Shown here: piece by piece, positions 1 to 8,835 of the stretch
How positions within the stretch are numbered: position 1 is the first letter of the stretch
Layout of the letters: every line of letters begins with the position of its first letter
Assembly: GCF_030622045.1 (NCBI RefSeq)
Contig: NZ_CP130886.1
Span: 2,865,557-2,929,556, forward strand
Direction: 5' to 3'
Length of the DNA: 64,000 nt
Origin: Planctellipticum variicoloris
GTDB lineage: Bacteria; Planctomycetota; Planctomycetia; Planctomycetales; Planctomycetaceae
Program-made: the position numbers and the translations under genes
Notes under the pieces: generated by a model
Database searches by the model: none
What the model was told of the DNA's origin: nothing
What the model saw: the letters and a program-made list of their open reading frames with translations, nothing else

Positions 1-1066
1 TCCAGTTCCGTTCGGCGTCGTTCTTGGGCAGTTCGCGGTTGTCGCCCAGCAGTTCGAAGGCGCGGGCGAGTTCCCAGCGGATCCCCAGCCCGGTCCGCGT
101 GCGGCTGGTCGGACCGTTTTCTTTCAACCACTCCTGCGCCAGATCGATCACCAGTTGGTGATCTTTGCGGGCGTCCAGGTTGAGCATGATCAGCTTGAAC
201 TGCAGGGTCTGATCTTTGAGCCTGACCAGCGGCCCGGAGTCGCCGGGGTGATCGAGCAGCTCGTTGTAGATCCCCATCGCCTTCTGCAGGTCGCCCTGTT
301 CTTCGTAGCACTTCCCCTGCCAGAGCCGGCCGTAGAGCCCGCCGACCTGGCTGCGATAGCGCTGATGCATCTGCTCGAACTGCCCGGCCGCATCGTCGAG
401 CAGCTTCTTGCGCTCGGGGACGCCGACGTCCCAGGTCTGGGCTTCTTCGTAGGTGCACTGGCCGAGGTTCAGCAGGGCGCTGATCATCTGGAGTTCGGCG
501 GCGGCGCGGTCGGCGAACTTCTGGGGATCCTTCTGCCTATCGATGAACGAGCCGAAGGCTTTCCAGGCGGCGTCGTGCTGGTCGTAGGCGGTCTGAAAGA
601 CTTTGCGGGCCTGCTGAATCAGACCGCGCGCCCGCTGCTGGTATTCGCCCCGGGCGCCCTGATTGGCCGGGGCGCGGGACTGCATGATCTCGACGCGGGC
701 CTTGCCGAGCAGAATTTCCGCCCGCTGGGCGTTGGCGTCGCCGGCGCGGGGATGGCTGGGGCTGGCCTTGACGAATTCTTCGAGAAAGGCGAGGGCCTGA
801 TCGAGCTGCTCGGTCTGCGCTTCGGGACTGCGGGAGATCCGCGCGGCGTCCTGCAGGGTGAGCGCCTTTTCGAGCGGCACCAGCTCCTTCATCTCGGCAG
901 GGACTTCCGGCCGGGCCTTGAGCTGATCGAGATACTGCAGCGCGAGGTCGTAATACTGACGCTCGCGCAGACCGTCGAGAAACTCCGCATACCGCTCTTC
1001 AGCGGGGAGCACCGTCGTCCAGAGCATGGCGGCGAGCCACACTCCTGCCGTCCAGCGACGAATCAT
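1..1066 (-). CDS. secreted tetratricopeptide-like repeat protein (C-terminus beyond window)
   Basis: The reading frame is open from ATG at 1066 to the window edge, 355 codons with no stop, so the C-terminus is missing. The first 22 residues (MIRRWTAGVWLAAMLWTTVL then PA) look like a Sec signal peptide, placing the protein outside the cytoplasm. The rest is alpha-helical and rich in Ala, Leu, Gln and Glu, with TPR-like phrases such as YYDLALQYLDQLK, QLDQALAFLEEF and LQKAMGIYNELL. This resembles planctomycete TPR scaffold proteins, but no enzyme motif is visible and I assign no specific function. It lies 534 bp beyond the desaturase stop in the same direction and is probably transcribed separately. 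Confidence 0.75.
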   Translation of the reverse strand, partial: MIRRWTAGVWLAAMLWTTVLPAEERYAEFLDGLRERQYYDLALQYLDQLKARPEVPAEMKELVPLEKALTLQDAARISRSPEAQTEQLDQALAFLEEFVKASPSHPRAGDANAQRAEILLGKARVEIMQSRAPANQGARGEYQQRARGLIQQARKVFQTAYDQHDAAWKAFGSFIDRQKDPQKFADRAAAELQMISALLNLGQCTYEEAQTWDVGVPERKKLLDDAAGQFEQMHQRYRSQVGGLYGRLWQGKCYEEQGDLQKAMGIYNELLDHPGDSGPLVRLKDQTLQFKLIMLNLDARKDHQLVIDLAQEWLKENGPTSRTRTGLGIRWELARAFELLGDNRELPKNDAERNW

Positions 1067-1600
1067 TGTTGAAGATCCTGTCTGCAAGATCGCTGCGCCC
1101 GGACCGGCCGGTCCGGGCGTGCGCCAGTTCGCGAAGTTCGACAGATTGGTTCCAGCAGGATAAACCGCTGTCGATCCGAATGGCAAGCGGGTCAACCCCT
1201 TTCGCGGCTTGCAGATCGTACAGCCGGCCGACCACCCCGTGCGGGCGGAATTCTGCGACGAAGCTTACTTCACGATTTGCGGCGGCACCGGCGAATCGGG
1301 TGTGCTGGCGATAAGGGTTCGTCCGGCACGACCGGCAGGTCGGGAATGACTGGTCGTGATGGATGGGAGGGGAACGACATTGCAAACTGCAAAATGAAAA
1401 ATCAAATCGCAAAATGGAGGAACTGCGAGTTTGCGGGAGGCCGGGCGGCAAGGAACGGACGGTCGAACGGCGGAGTTCCGTACGATGGACGTCCTCGTCC
1501 GTCGTTTTCGCCGTCGATGTGGTCGCGGCTGAGCAGCCGACGGACGTGACGTCCGTCGTACGACTGAAGGCGAAATCGGACGCGGTCGTTCTACGGCAGG
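1067..1600. other. intergenic region without a supported gene
   Basis: This 534-bp gap lies between two minus-strand genes. Its short open frames on either strand show no family motif or convincing start. It contains an AT-richer patch (about 1378-1425) reading like the 'aatgaaaaatcaaaatgg' repeats common between planctomycete genes, and the inverted repeat listed at 1479-1562. Confidence 0.6.
1479..1562. repeat. inverted repeat, possible terminator of the desaturase gene
   Basis: The left arm (1479-1504, starting CGTACGATGGACGTCC) and right arm (1538-1562) are near-perfect inverted copies of about 25 bp around a 33-bp loop. It lies just downstream of the desaturase stop (1601, minus strand), so the transcript would fold here. 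There is no T-run, so a classical intrinsic terminator is not shown. It could equally be an interspersed palindromic repeat. Confidence 0.55.
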
Positions 1601-2584
1601 TCAGGTGGCGATTTCGACCGCCGCCGGGGAATCGGTCCGGCGAGTTCGGGCGTTTTCGCCGACGCCGGGGTTCAGGAGCAGATGCGGCAGCATGTTGCGC
1701 GTGGCGGCGGCGTAGGACGTAAAGAACGGCAGCGGGTCCTCGTCAGTCTGCTGCTGCAGGCTGCGGGCGAAGGCGTGGAGCTCGTCGGCGGTGACCATCG
1801 GGCTGCGGTGGTGCGGTCCGTGGATGAAGATGTCCGCGTTGAGGTACGAGCAGACCCGGGTCAGCAGGCCGCCGCCGTAAACGGTGCGCGTCCCGCGCAG
1901 CGGATCGTAGCTGCTCATGCCCAGGTGTTCCGTGAATTTGCGTCCGGTCTGCAGGACGCCGGCGAGTCCCCAGGGGAGAACCCACGCCCGCAGGAAACCG
2001 GTCCACTGGTCATAGCAGCCGATGATCGTCAGCGCCACCCCCCAGAAGGCGAGAATGCCGAGGTATTCCCAGGCGATTGCGGTTCGCGACTTCGGCGGCA
2101 GCGGCGAATGGCGATGCCAGTAGATGCGGCCATAGATGAACGGGCTGGTGAGGAAGCCGGCGAACAGATCGATCCAGGCGAAGACGATGCGGAACAGGCG
2201 GGAGCATTGGGGATCCGAATAGGGCCAGAGCTCCCAGTCGACGGGCTTGTTCAAGTAGGCGTGGTGGCGGACGTGCGATTCGCGATAGGCGGTGGCGGGG
2301 ATCAGGATCAGGGTTCCAATCACCTGCGCCCAGCCGCGGCAGCGGGGGTGCGTGTGGCGATGAGTGAACTCGTGAAACATGCTGGTGCCGCACAGGAAGA
2401 AGTACGACGTCCAGGCGACGATCGCCGCCTCCAGCCAGGGCCATGTCCCGTACCAGCAGACGGCGATGCCGGTGATCGACGGGAAGAGCAGAAAGAACAG
2501 CCGCCAGCGCAAGGAATCGAATTCGATCGTATCGTGCGTGTCGTTGGCGGCGGCGGTCGACTCGGGTTCGAGCAGTTCGGACAT
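1601..2584 (-). CDS. membrane fatty acid desaturase family protein
   Basis: This 327-residue protein has the three histidine clusters of membrane di-iron desaturases: HEFTH at 71-75 (continuing RHTH), HVRHH at 104-108 and HGPHH at 255-259. Hydrophobic segments around 30-65, 85-98, 135-150 and 175-210 fit the four-helix FA_desaturase topology. Such enzymes use O2 and reducing power to insert a double bond or hydroxyl into an acyl chain or other lipid. Substrate and position cannot be read from sequence; carotenoid ketolase/hydroxylase relatives share the His boxes. The ATG at 2584 follows GGGAGGACACC, a plausible ribosome site. It is divergent from the thioredoxin-fold gene and has no operon partner. 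Confidence 0.85.
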   Translation of the reverse strand: MSELLEPESTAAANDTHDTIEFDSLRWRLFFLLFPSITGIAVCWYGTWPWLEAAIVAWTSYFFLCGTSMFHEFTHRHTHPRCRGWAQVIGTLILIPATAYRESHVRHHAYLNKPVDWELWPYSDPQCSRLFRIVFAWIDLFAGFLTSPFIYGRIYWHRHSPLPPKSRTAIAWEYLGILAFWGVALTIIGCYDQWTGFLRAWVLPWGLAGVLQTGRKFTEHLGMSSYDPLRGTRTVYGGGLLTRVCSYLNADIFIHGPHHRSPMVTADELHAFARSLQQQTDEDPLPFFTSYAAATRNMLPHLLLNPGVGENARTRRTDSPAAVEIAT

Positions 2585-2953
2585 GAGCGGTGTCCTCCCA
2601 AAAAGGCTTCGGGAGAATTCTAACTGTCAGGTCGTCCGGATGTCATCTGTGCGGCCACGGGCGTCCGGATTACGGTTTTGCAAGAAAACTGTTATTCACA
2701 CATGATCTTTGATCGACCACTTCGTGCGTTGCGGCGACGAAGGCGAGGACACGGCTGCCGCTGAGTTTCCCGACGAATCCAGTCCCGGTGAACTCATCGA
2801 AACTGGTAGTCTGTTCTGTTCGAGCGACGCGCCAGTGCGGACGCCAGACCATACGGCTGCCATTCTCTTGGACGCGGGGGTGCAAGGCCCCGGCCGGGCG
2901 AACAGAGTTCGAGCGACGATTTTATGACCGGCACTTCACGGAGGTGATGCGAC
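2585..2953. other. divergent intergenic region with a possible gene remnant
   Basis: This 369-bp gap separates divergent genes and should carry promoters for both. On the minus strand, 2670-2885 is open for 71 codons; its central part (FDEFTGTGFVGKLSGSRV) has GC-rich third positions and protein-like composition, so it may be a remnant or a short gene. It has no recognisable family or good ribosome site, so it is not called as a CDS. Confidence 0.35.
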
Positions 2954-4051
2954 ATGAGGCCGATATTGATTCTGATTCTGATTGCAGTTCTCGCAGGGGG
3001 ACCGGCGCCATCGAGCATTGCGGCGGAGGGCTCCCCGCAACGCTCTCCCTATGGGGTCGTGTACAATGAATGGAAGCCCGCGAAGCAGGCTCTGACGACG
3101 GCGATTCAAGAATCGCCCGCCGAACTGCGCCCCGAGCTTCGACGTCAACTGCGCGCATTGAACAGCCTTTATACGGCGAGGTTTGTCAACCTGGCGAAGG
3201 CGCACGCGACGGACCCCGAGACGTGGCAGGACTGTCTGATCTGGATCTCCGTCGAAGGCGTCGCGGGACCGGATTTCGACGCCATGATGGATTTCATGAG
3301 CGACCATGCCGGAGAATTGAAAGAGGAGATCCGGCTGCAGCTCGTGCTCCCGACCTTCATTCCCGCGCAATCGAGTCGACTTGATCCGGCGCTGCGCCAT
3401 CTTGTGGAGACTCATCCCAATGCCAGCATCCGGGGATCGGCGCTGTATACGCTCGGTGCGAGATTGAAGACAAAGGCCGAGATCGAGAGTTCCCTGAAAC
3501 TCTGCGACGAAGCGGAATCCGTCCTGAAGCGAGTCATCGCCGAGTTTCCGGACGTCGGAACTTACCACGGTCGAAACGGGGACAACGCCCAGAAGCTCCT
3601 CGACGAACTGCGCGGACCGTTCGCACTCGGCCGTCCGGCGCCGGACTTGTCGGGGATGGATCTGCAGGGGGAGAAGTTCTCGCTCACCTCTCTCAAAGGC
3701 AAGATCGTCGTCCTGTCGTTTTCCGGCCATTGGTGCGGTCCCTGCAAGGCGATGCACGCCGTCGAAAAGGAGCTGCTCAAGAAGCACTCGGCGGGAGACG
3801 TCGAACTGGTGGAAGTCAATACCGACAAGGACTTGGCGTCGGTCGCCGAGACGATGAAGAAGGACGGCCTCGCCTGGCGGTGTCTGGCGGACGGAAGTTC
3901 GGACGGCCCGCTGTCGCGCGCCTGGCAGATCGAGAGCTGGCCGACGTTTTACGTTCTGGATCGCGACCACAAGATCCGGTACAAGGCGACCGGCTTTCTG
4001 GGCGACACCTTGGACGCCTGGGTCAGCCGTCTGGTTGACGAGAGGCAGTGA
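2954..4051 (+). CDS. secreted thioredoxin-fold (TlpA-like) protein
   Basis: The 365-residue product begins with a Sec signal peptide (hydrophobic 3-16, AEG near 24-26). Residues 30-220 are helical with no assigned domain. A TlpA/ResA-like thioredoxin domain follows from about 225: FALGRPAPDLSGMDLQGEKF, then KGKIVVLSFSGHW and the redox pair WCGPC at 260-264. The usual cis-proline is in SWPTFYVLD. The two cysteines imply an envelope thiol-disulfide oxidoreductase, possibly for cytochrome maturation or disulfide repair, but no partner is nearby. The ATG at 2954 follows GGAGGTGATGCGAC, a strong Shine-Dalgarno. N-terminally extended thioredoxin proteins of this kind are frequent in planctomycetes. 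Confidence 0.85.
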   Translation: MRPILILILIAVLAGGPAPSSIAAEGSPQRSPYGVVYNEWKPAKQALTTAIQESPAELRPELRRQLRALNSLYTARFVNLAKAHATDPETWQDCLIWISVEGVAGPDFDAMMDFMSDHAGELKEEIRLQLVLPTFIPAQSSRLDPALRHLVETHPNASIRGSALYTLGARLKTKAEIESSLKLCDEAESVLKRVIAEFPDVGTYHGRNGDNAQKLLDELRGPFALGRPAPDLSGMDLQGEKFSLTSLKGKIVVLSFSGHWCGPCKAMHAVEKELLKKHSAGDVELVEVNTDKDLASVAETMKKDGLAWRCLADGSSDGPLSRAWQIESWPTFYVLDRDHKIRYKATGFLGDTLDAWVSRLVDERQ

Positions 4052-4190
4052 GTCGATTGGCCGCCTGGGGCTTTCGCCGCTGTTGATGAACTGGATTGAA
4101 CTGTTGTCCGGCGCGAATATGCGGCGGCGGGAGTTTGGCAAGTAGAATGTTTTTCGCCATGCAGCAGGCGCACATAATAGGACTCGTTTC

Positions 4191-5387
4191 GTGTCGAAAT
4201 GGAAACAGACGGTGCCAGACTCCTGGGTTCACGAAACTCCCCAGTCCTGTTTTCCCGTCGCGATTCCCGATATCGCACGACAGGCCGGCTGGAAACCGGA
4301 GCCTCTCGATCTGCGGATCCGCGGGGTCTGCCACGTCCGACGTCCGATCGACCAGTTCTTTCGGTCCAGCGATGGCGGCTTGTATGCCCTCGGGCGTCAC
4401 CTCTTCGAAATTGACCGACACGACCTGACGGCGCGTTGGATCGACGAGCCGGCGCTCATGGAAGACCGAATTCTTGATGTTGTTGCTGGCAGGGTCCTTT
4501 TCGCTCCCTGGGATTCAGAAGCTCCTGGCCTCACCTTGTCGGGAAGGCCTGTCCCTGTCCCGGAAAGCCTGGGGCCGGCATGCATGTCTTGTACACGGCC
4601 TGGCTCGCCGATCACTGCGGTTGGATTCGCATTTGGTCTAGCGGCGCTCGACCATAACGGCGATGTCGCCGCCGTCTGCGATCTCCGCGGACGAGTCGAC
4701 AGCCCAGATCTGAGGCAATGGAAGCAAAGCCGAATCATCCTTCTGGACGATCGAGTCATTCTGGAGGGTGACGAGGTCCTGATCTGGGATTATGTGTCAG
4801 ATGCGCTACTTCCAATTGCTCGACGAGCGGACGTCGAGTGCGTATTGGGATCGCAATTTGCCCTTCGTCGGCGAAACAAACGATTCTCCATTCTTGAGAC
4901 CAGCGGTAAAGTCTCGTACCGCTGGGTCGATCAGAACAGCGATCACGTTGAACACGCAGCCTTGTGGGAAGGTGGACTCTGGATGGCGTGTTTTAACCCA
5001 AGCCCTTACCGCGAGCAGAACGGAGGAGGTCTCACACAATTCACCTACAAGTTTGACGGTTGTGTCGCCCGCGGCGGAATCCAGTATCGATACTACGTCG
5101 GCGACCTACGCGTGCGGGGGGCCGTGGACGCAAGAGACCTTCGAGGCAGCTTTCTCGCGCTGAGTGGAGGCCAAATCGTATTCATCGACTGGGCGACGGG
5201 ATACGATGAGCTCGTCGCCAGAGCTGAGAACTCCGAAATCTGGGCTCTCTACTGGAGCGAGTCATCGCAACAGCTACTCGTCGCGGGCTGGTACGGCGAC
5301 GTTTATGCGATTGACTTGAAGCAGACCATGGGTGACTTTCACGCCTCGTTGGCCAGATGGAAAGAAGCCGACGAAATAGGCGAGTGA
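4191..5387 (+). CDS. hypothetical protein, possible beta-propeller
   Basis: This 398-residue protein starts at GTG 4191. I recognise no family. It has no signal peptide or membrane span. Short strand-like segments recur with Gly/Asp turns and terminal aromatic or hydrophobic residues (GGLYALGRHLFEID, GQIVFIDWATGYDEL, QQLLVAGWYGDVYAID), which resembles a WD40- or PQQ-like propeller but is not proof of one. Base composition is less GC-biased at third positions than the flanking genes, hinting at a different history. It stands alone, 139 bp after the thioredoxin gene and convergent with the ABC transporter operon. Confidence 0.6.
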   Translation: MSKWKQTVPDSWVHETPQSCFPVAIPDIARQAGWKPEPLDLRIRGVCHVRRPIDQFFRSSDGGLYALGRHLFEIDRHDLTARWIDEPALMEDRILDVVAGRVLFAPWDSEAPGLTLSGRPVPVPESLGPACMSCTRPGSPITAVGFAFGLAALDHNGDVAAVCDLRGRVDSPDLRQWKQSRIILLDDRVILEGDEVLIWDYVSDALLPIARRADVECVLGSQFALRRRNKRFSILETSGKVSYRWVDQNSDHVEHAALWEGGLWMACFNPSPYREQNGGGLTQFTYKFDGCVARGGIQYRYYVGDLRVRGAVDARDLRGSFLALSGGQIVFIDWATGYDELVARAENSEIWALYWSESSQQLLVAGWYGDVYAIDLKQTMGDFHASLARWKEADEIGE

Positions 5388-5403
5388 TACCCCGCAGTCG
5401 CCC

Positions 5404-5436
5404 CTTTCGACATTCTGCCTTGGTCATTCGATATTT
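5404..5436 (-). repeat. short interspersed repeat (copy 1)
   Basis: Read on the minus strand this is TCGAATGACCAAGGCAGAAT then GTCGAAAG, nearly the same as 10136-10163 on the plus strand (TCGAATGACGAAGGCGGAAT then GTCGAAAG). The two copies bracket the ABC transporter operon in opposite orientation. Sequences of this style recur in planctomycete intergenic DNA. Confidence 0.6.
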
Positions 5437-5489
5437 CTTCCTGGCGTCTTTGCGTTCCTCTTTGCATCGTTGCGTAAAATTTTCCGTCT

Positions 5490-7010
5490 TCAGACCTGCC
5501 CGGTCGCCGCTTCCATGATTGCGGCTTCCGAGAACTGGTGGCGGGCGAACTCGCCCGTCAGCCGGCCTTCGCAGAGGACCAGGATCCGGTCGCAAACGGT
5601 GAGCAGCTCGGGAAGCTCGCTCGACGTGATCACGATCGCCAGGCCCTCCCGGCAGAGGCGGTCGATCAGGCGGTAGATCTCGGCCTTGGCCCCCACGTCG
5701 ATGCCGCGGGTCGGATCGTCGAGCAGCAGCAGGCGCGGGCGGACCTGCAGGGCGCGGGCGATCAGGCACTTCTGCTGGTTGCCGCCGCTCAGGCTGGTGA
5801 TCGGGGCTTCCCGGCCGGCGGTCTTGATCGCCAGTCGGCCGATTGCCGCGTCGACCAGCTCGCTTTCACGGGCGCGGCGAACGATTCCGGCCGAAGCGCA
5901 TTTCGCCAGGGCCGCCAGGCTGATGTGTTCGCGCACGGACATCTGCGGGAAGATGCCGTAGCGTTTGCGGTCTTCCGTGACGAGCGAAACGCCCGCCGCC
6001 AGGGCTTCGTTCGGGTGATGGAATCGCACCCAGCGACCGGAGAGGAGGATTTCCCCTGTGGGGGGCTCCGGACTCGCTCCGGAGAGGCATTCGAGGAGTT
6101 CGGTCCGGCCGGCGCCCATCAGGCCGGCGATGCCGACGACTTCGCCGGCACGGACTGAGAACGAAACGTCCTTCAGCCGCCATTGCCGCGGATGATTCCG
6201 CCAGGGGAGGGACAGCCGGGTGACGCGCAGCCGTTCGTCGGACGGGCTGCGTTCCTCGGCGACCTCCACCGCCGCGATCTCGCGGCCGACCATCAGGGCG
6301 GTGATTTCTTCGGGAGACGTGTCGGCTCGATCCAGCGTCCTGACCACCTTGCCGTCGCGCAGGACAGTGATCCGGTCGGCGTTCCGGAAGACTTCGTCCA
6401 TCTTGTGCGAGATGTAGATGATCGTGACCCCCTGGTCCCGCAGGCGGCCGATCACGCGGAAGAGACGTTCGACTTCGGTTTCCGTCAGGGCGCTGGTCGG
6501 TTCGTCCATGATCAGCAGGCGGCTGTTGAGCGAGAGGGCCTTGGCGATCTCGACGAGCTGCTGGTCGCCGATGCGGAGCCGGCGGACCGGTTCGCGGACG
6601 CCGATCACGCAGTCGAGTTGCTGGAAGAGCTCGCGGGCGCGGCGCTCCATCGCCGCCGTGTCGAGCCAGCCGAATCCGCGGGTCAGCTCGCGTCCCAGAA
6701 AGACATTCGCCGCGGCGGAGAGGTCGCTGACGAGGTTGAGTTCCTGGTGGATGATGCTGATGCCGCGTTCCTCGGCGTCGCGCGTCCCTGCCAAGCGAAT
6801 CGTTTCGCCGTCGACTTCGATCCGTCCGTCGTAGTCGGTGATGACGCCGGAAAGGATCTTCATCAGCGTGCTCTTGCCCGCGCCGTTCTCGCCGCAGAGA
6901 GCGTGGAACTCGCCCGTCCGGACGGCAAATGAGACATCGCTGAGGGCGGTCACCGCCTGAAATCGCTTGGTCACGCCGTCGAAACGGATCAGCGGTACGA
7001 TATCGACCAT
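5490..7010 (-). CDS. sugar ABC transporter ATP-binding protein (RbsA/MglA type)
   Basis: This is a tandem double nucleotide-binding protein of about 506 residues, the normal size for RbsA/XylG/MglA. Domain 1 has Walker A GENGAGKST and Walker B LLIMDEPTSAL, with RIGDQQLVEIAKAL in place of a canonical LSGGQ. Domain 2 has the usual degenerate P-loop GLMGAGRTE, signature SLSGGNQQKCLIARAL and Walker B LLLLDDPTRGIDVGAK. It energises uptake of a sugar-like solute at the inner membrane. A GTG at 7028 is in frame, but ATG 7010 is preceded by GGAAGGGAG at good spacing and is preferred. It is the last of three co-directional genes, 20 bp after the permease stop, and needs that permease and the binding lipoprotein. 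Confidence 0.93.
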   Translation of the reverse strand: MVDIVPLIRFDGVTKRFQAVTALSDVSFAVRTGEFHALCGENGAGKSTLMKILSGVITDYDGRIEVDGETIRLAGTRDAEERGISIIHQELNLVSDLSAAANVFLGRELTRGFGWLDTAAMERRARELFQQLDCVIGVREPVRRLRIGDQQLVEIAKALSLNSRLLIMDEPTSALTETEVERLFRVIGRLRDQGVTIIYISHKMDEVFRNADRITVLRDGKVVRTLDRADTSPEEITALMVGREIAAVEVAEERSPSDERLRVTRLSLPWRNHPRQWRLKDVSFSVRAGEVVGIAGLMGAGRTELLECLSGASPEPPTGEILLSGRWVRFHHPNEALAAGVSLVTEDRKRYGIFPQMSVREHISLAALAKCASAGIVRRARESELVDAAIGRLAIKTAGREAPITSLSGGNQQKCLIARALQVRPRLLLLDDPTRGIDVGAKAEIYRLIDRLCREGLAIVITSSELPELLTVCDRILVLCEGRLTGEFARHQFSEAAIMEAATGQV

Positions 7011-7030
7011 GAACGGGCTCCCTTCCACAC

Positions 7031-8671
7031 TCAGGGGATCACGGCAGCGCCGGGGACGGCCCGCTTCAGCTTCATTCGCCCGCCGTCCGTCATCTTCGCG
7101 CCGGTCACGTCGACCTTCTTCACGGCGGGGAAGCTGCCGCCGCGCTGACCGACGAGCGAATCGTCAACCTGAGTTCCCGAGAGCCGCAGTTCGGCGACGG
7201 CGGGAAAGAACTTCAGCCGGGGGAAGAGCCGCAGGACGTCGCTGCTGGTGGCCTGGGTGCCGGCGAGATCGACGATCAGGCCGTCATCGTTCTGGCTGAC
7301 CTTGCCGCCGAGCTGCTGAATCTGGCTGACCGCTGCGGAGCGCTGCCAGCCGGGATAGGCGCGGTCGAGTCCAATGCTGACGACCACGGTGGCGACAGCC
7401 CAGACGATCAGCAACATCCGGCGGGGACCGCCGGCCAGGTTGCTGCGCAGGATCAGCATCAGGCCCAGGGCCGACAGTCCGGTCAACCCGGCGAGCCAGC
7501 TCGTTTCGAGCTGCACGGATCCTGCGAGGAGTTTTCCGCCGATCAGGGCCATCAACGTGGCGGCCAGCAGCGTGAGATTCAGGATCGTCACCAGGCCGAG
7601 CCGGCCGGAAAGGAGTTTCCGGGCGATCCGCGACTGATCGGAGGATTTGGTCAACGTGACTGCGCAGACGACGAGGACGCCGACGATGAGTCCCTGGTAG
7701 ACGTCGGCCCCGGTCTTGATGATCTTGGCGACGCCGTCGATGGCCACGCGCAGGAAGAGTGCCCCGAGGACGGTGCCGGTCATGGTGCCGACGCCTCCCT
7801 GCAGACTGCAGCCGCCAACAACGGCCGCGGCGATGGCGTTGAGTTCGGCGTTCACACCGAGCGTCTGCGGCGTGGCGACGCTCTGCTCGGCGACGGCGAT
7901 CACGCCGGCGATGGAGGCCAGCACGGCGCTCAGGCAGTAGGCCAGCCACTTGAGATTGTCGGTCCGGATGCCGCTGAGCCGGGCCGCCTGTTCGTTACCG
8001 CCGAGGGCATACAGATGCCGCCCGATGACGGTCTTGCCGAGCAGGCCGGCCAGCAGGAGGGTGGTGACGCCCAGCAGGATCGCGGTGAAGGACCAGTGGG
8101 CCAGGGACCGGAATGTGGCGTCGGAGACGTTGATCTGCGTGCTCGTCCCCCCCTGGACTTCGAGCGTCACCGCTTCGCAGATAGCGCGGGCGAGACTTCG
8201 GAGACCGACGAGGGTTCCCAGCGTCGCGATGAACGGAGGCAGGCCGACAATGGTGATCAGCCAGGCATGCAGGCTGCCGATCATCACGCCGGACAGAATC
8301 GCGCCGCCAATGGCGGCGGCGATCACTCCGTGGGGAAGGGGCTGATTGGTCAGCATCTGCTCGGGAGCGAGGAGCAGCAGAATCGAGGCGCAGATCGTGC
8401 CGCTGAAGGCGATCACCGCCCCCACCGACAGATCGATGCCGCCGGAGATGATCACGATGGCGGCGCCGAGCGAGATCAGGCCGAGCTGCGAGGCAGTCCG
8501 AGTCAGATCGACCGCGCTGCTGCCGGGACGAAACCAGTAGTTGTGCTGAGTGTCGAGAACGAGGGTCAGCAGCGCCACGCCGATGACGGCGGCGAGCAGT
8601 CCGAATTCGTGCCGGCGGAAGATCGCGAACGGACCGGCATCCGCATTCGTCAATGAAGCTCCGTGGGACAT
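7031..8671 (-). CDS. sugar ABC transporter permease (RbsC type) fused to an LRR-like tail
   Basis: The first ~340 of about 546 residues match RbsC/BPD_transp_2 permeases: repeated hydrophobic helices, IIISGGIDLSVGAVIAFSGT near the N-terminal third and GVNAELNAIAAAVVGGCSLQ before the last helices. The family normally ends near 320-350 residues. Here it continues with two or three more membrane segments (LGLVTILNLTLLAATLMALI; WAVATVVVSIGL) and then about 100 residues reading as short leucine-rich repeats (LIVDLAGTQATSSDVLRLFP, VAELRLSGTQVDDSL, VKKVDVTGAKMTDGG) ending in VPGAAVIP. ATG 8671 (after AAAGAGTCCGC) is preferred over TTG 8695. The tail's side of the membrane and role are unknown; it may sense or recruit a partner. 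Confidence 0.9.
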   Translation of the reverse strand: MSHGASLTNADAGPFAIFRRHEFGLLAAVIGVALLTLVLDTQHNYWFRPGSSAVDLTRTASQLGLISLGAAIVIISGGIDLSVGAVIAFSGTICASILLLLAPEQMLTNQPLPHGVIAAAIGGAILSGVMIGSLHAWLITIVGLPPFIATLGTLVGLRSLARAICEAVTLEVQGGTSTQINVSDATFRSLAHWSFTAILLGVTTLLLAGLLGKTVIGRHLYALGGNEQAARLSGIRTDNLKWLAYCLSAVLASIAGVIAVAEQSVATPQTLGVNAELNAIAAAVVGGCSLQGGVGTMTGTVLGALFLRVAIDGVAKIIKTGADVYQGLIVGVLVVCAVTLTKSSDQSRIARKLLSGRLGLVTILNLTLLAATLMALIGGKLLAGSVQLETSWLAGLTGLSALGLMLILRSNLAGGPRRMLLIVWAVATVVVSIGLDRAYPGWQRSAAVSQIQQLGGKVSQNDDGLIVDLAGTQATSSDVLRLFPRLKFFPAVAELRLSGTQVDDSLVGQRGGSFPAVKKVDVTGAKMTDGGRMKLKRAVPGAAVIP

Positions 8672-8700
8672 TGCGGACTCTTTGTGACCAGCCAAGATCG

Positions 8701-8774
8701 CCCAGGGTTTACACCCTGGGCTACATTTGATCGCCCCTTGACGGGGCTACGGAAGACGGCCGGCATAGCCGGCC
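8701..8774. repeat. three consecutive hairpins between binding-protein and permease genes
   Basis: Three palindromes lie in a row: CCCAGGGT/ACCCTGGG with a 4-nt loop (8701-8720), GCCCC/GGGGC with a 5-nt loop (8733-8747) and GGCCGGC/GCCGGCC with a 3-nt loop (8758-8774). They sit just past the binding-protein stop and before the permease start on the minus strand. Intercistronic hairpins here often protect or terminate the upstream message so the binding protein outnumbers the membrane subunits; that role is inferred. Confidence 0.6.
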
Positions 8775-8835
8775 CTACGTGCAGCATTCGTCGTATTCTT
8801 CACTCACAACTAGCCACTAATCACTCGCCACTTCT

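Noticed and set aside
2670-2885. 71-codon minus-strand frame with protein-like centre
   Set aside because: No ribosome site or family; kept only as a note in the intergenic entry.
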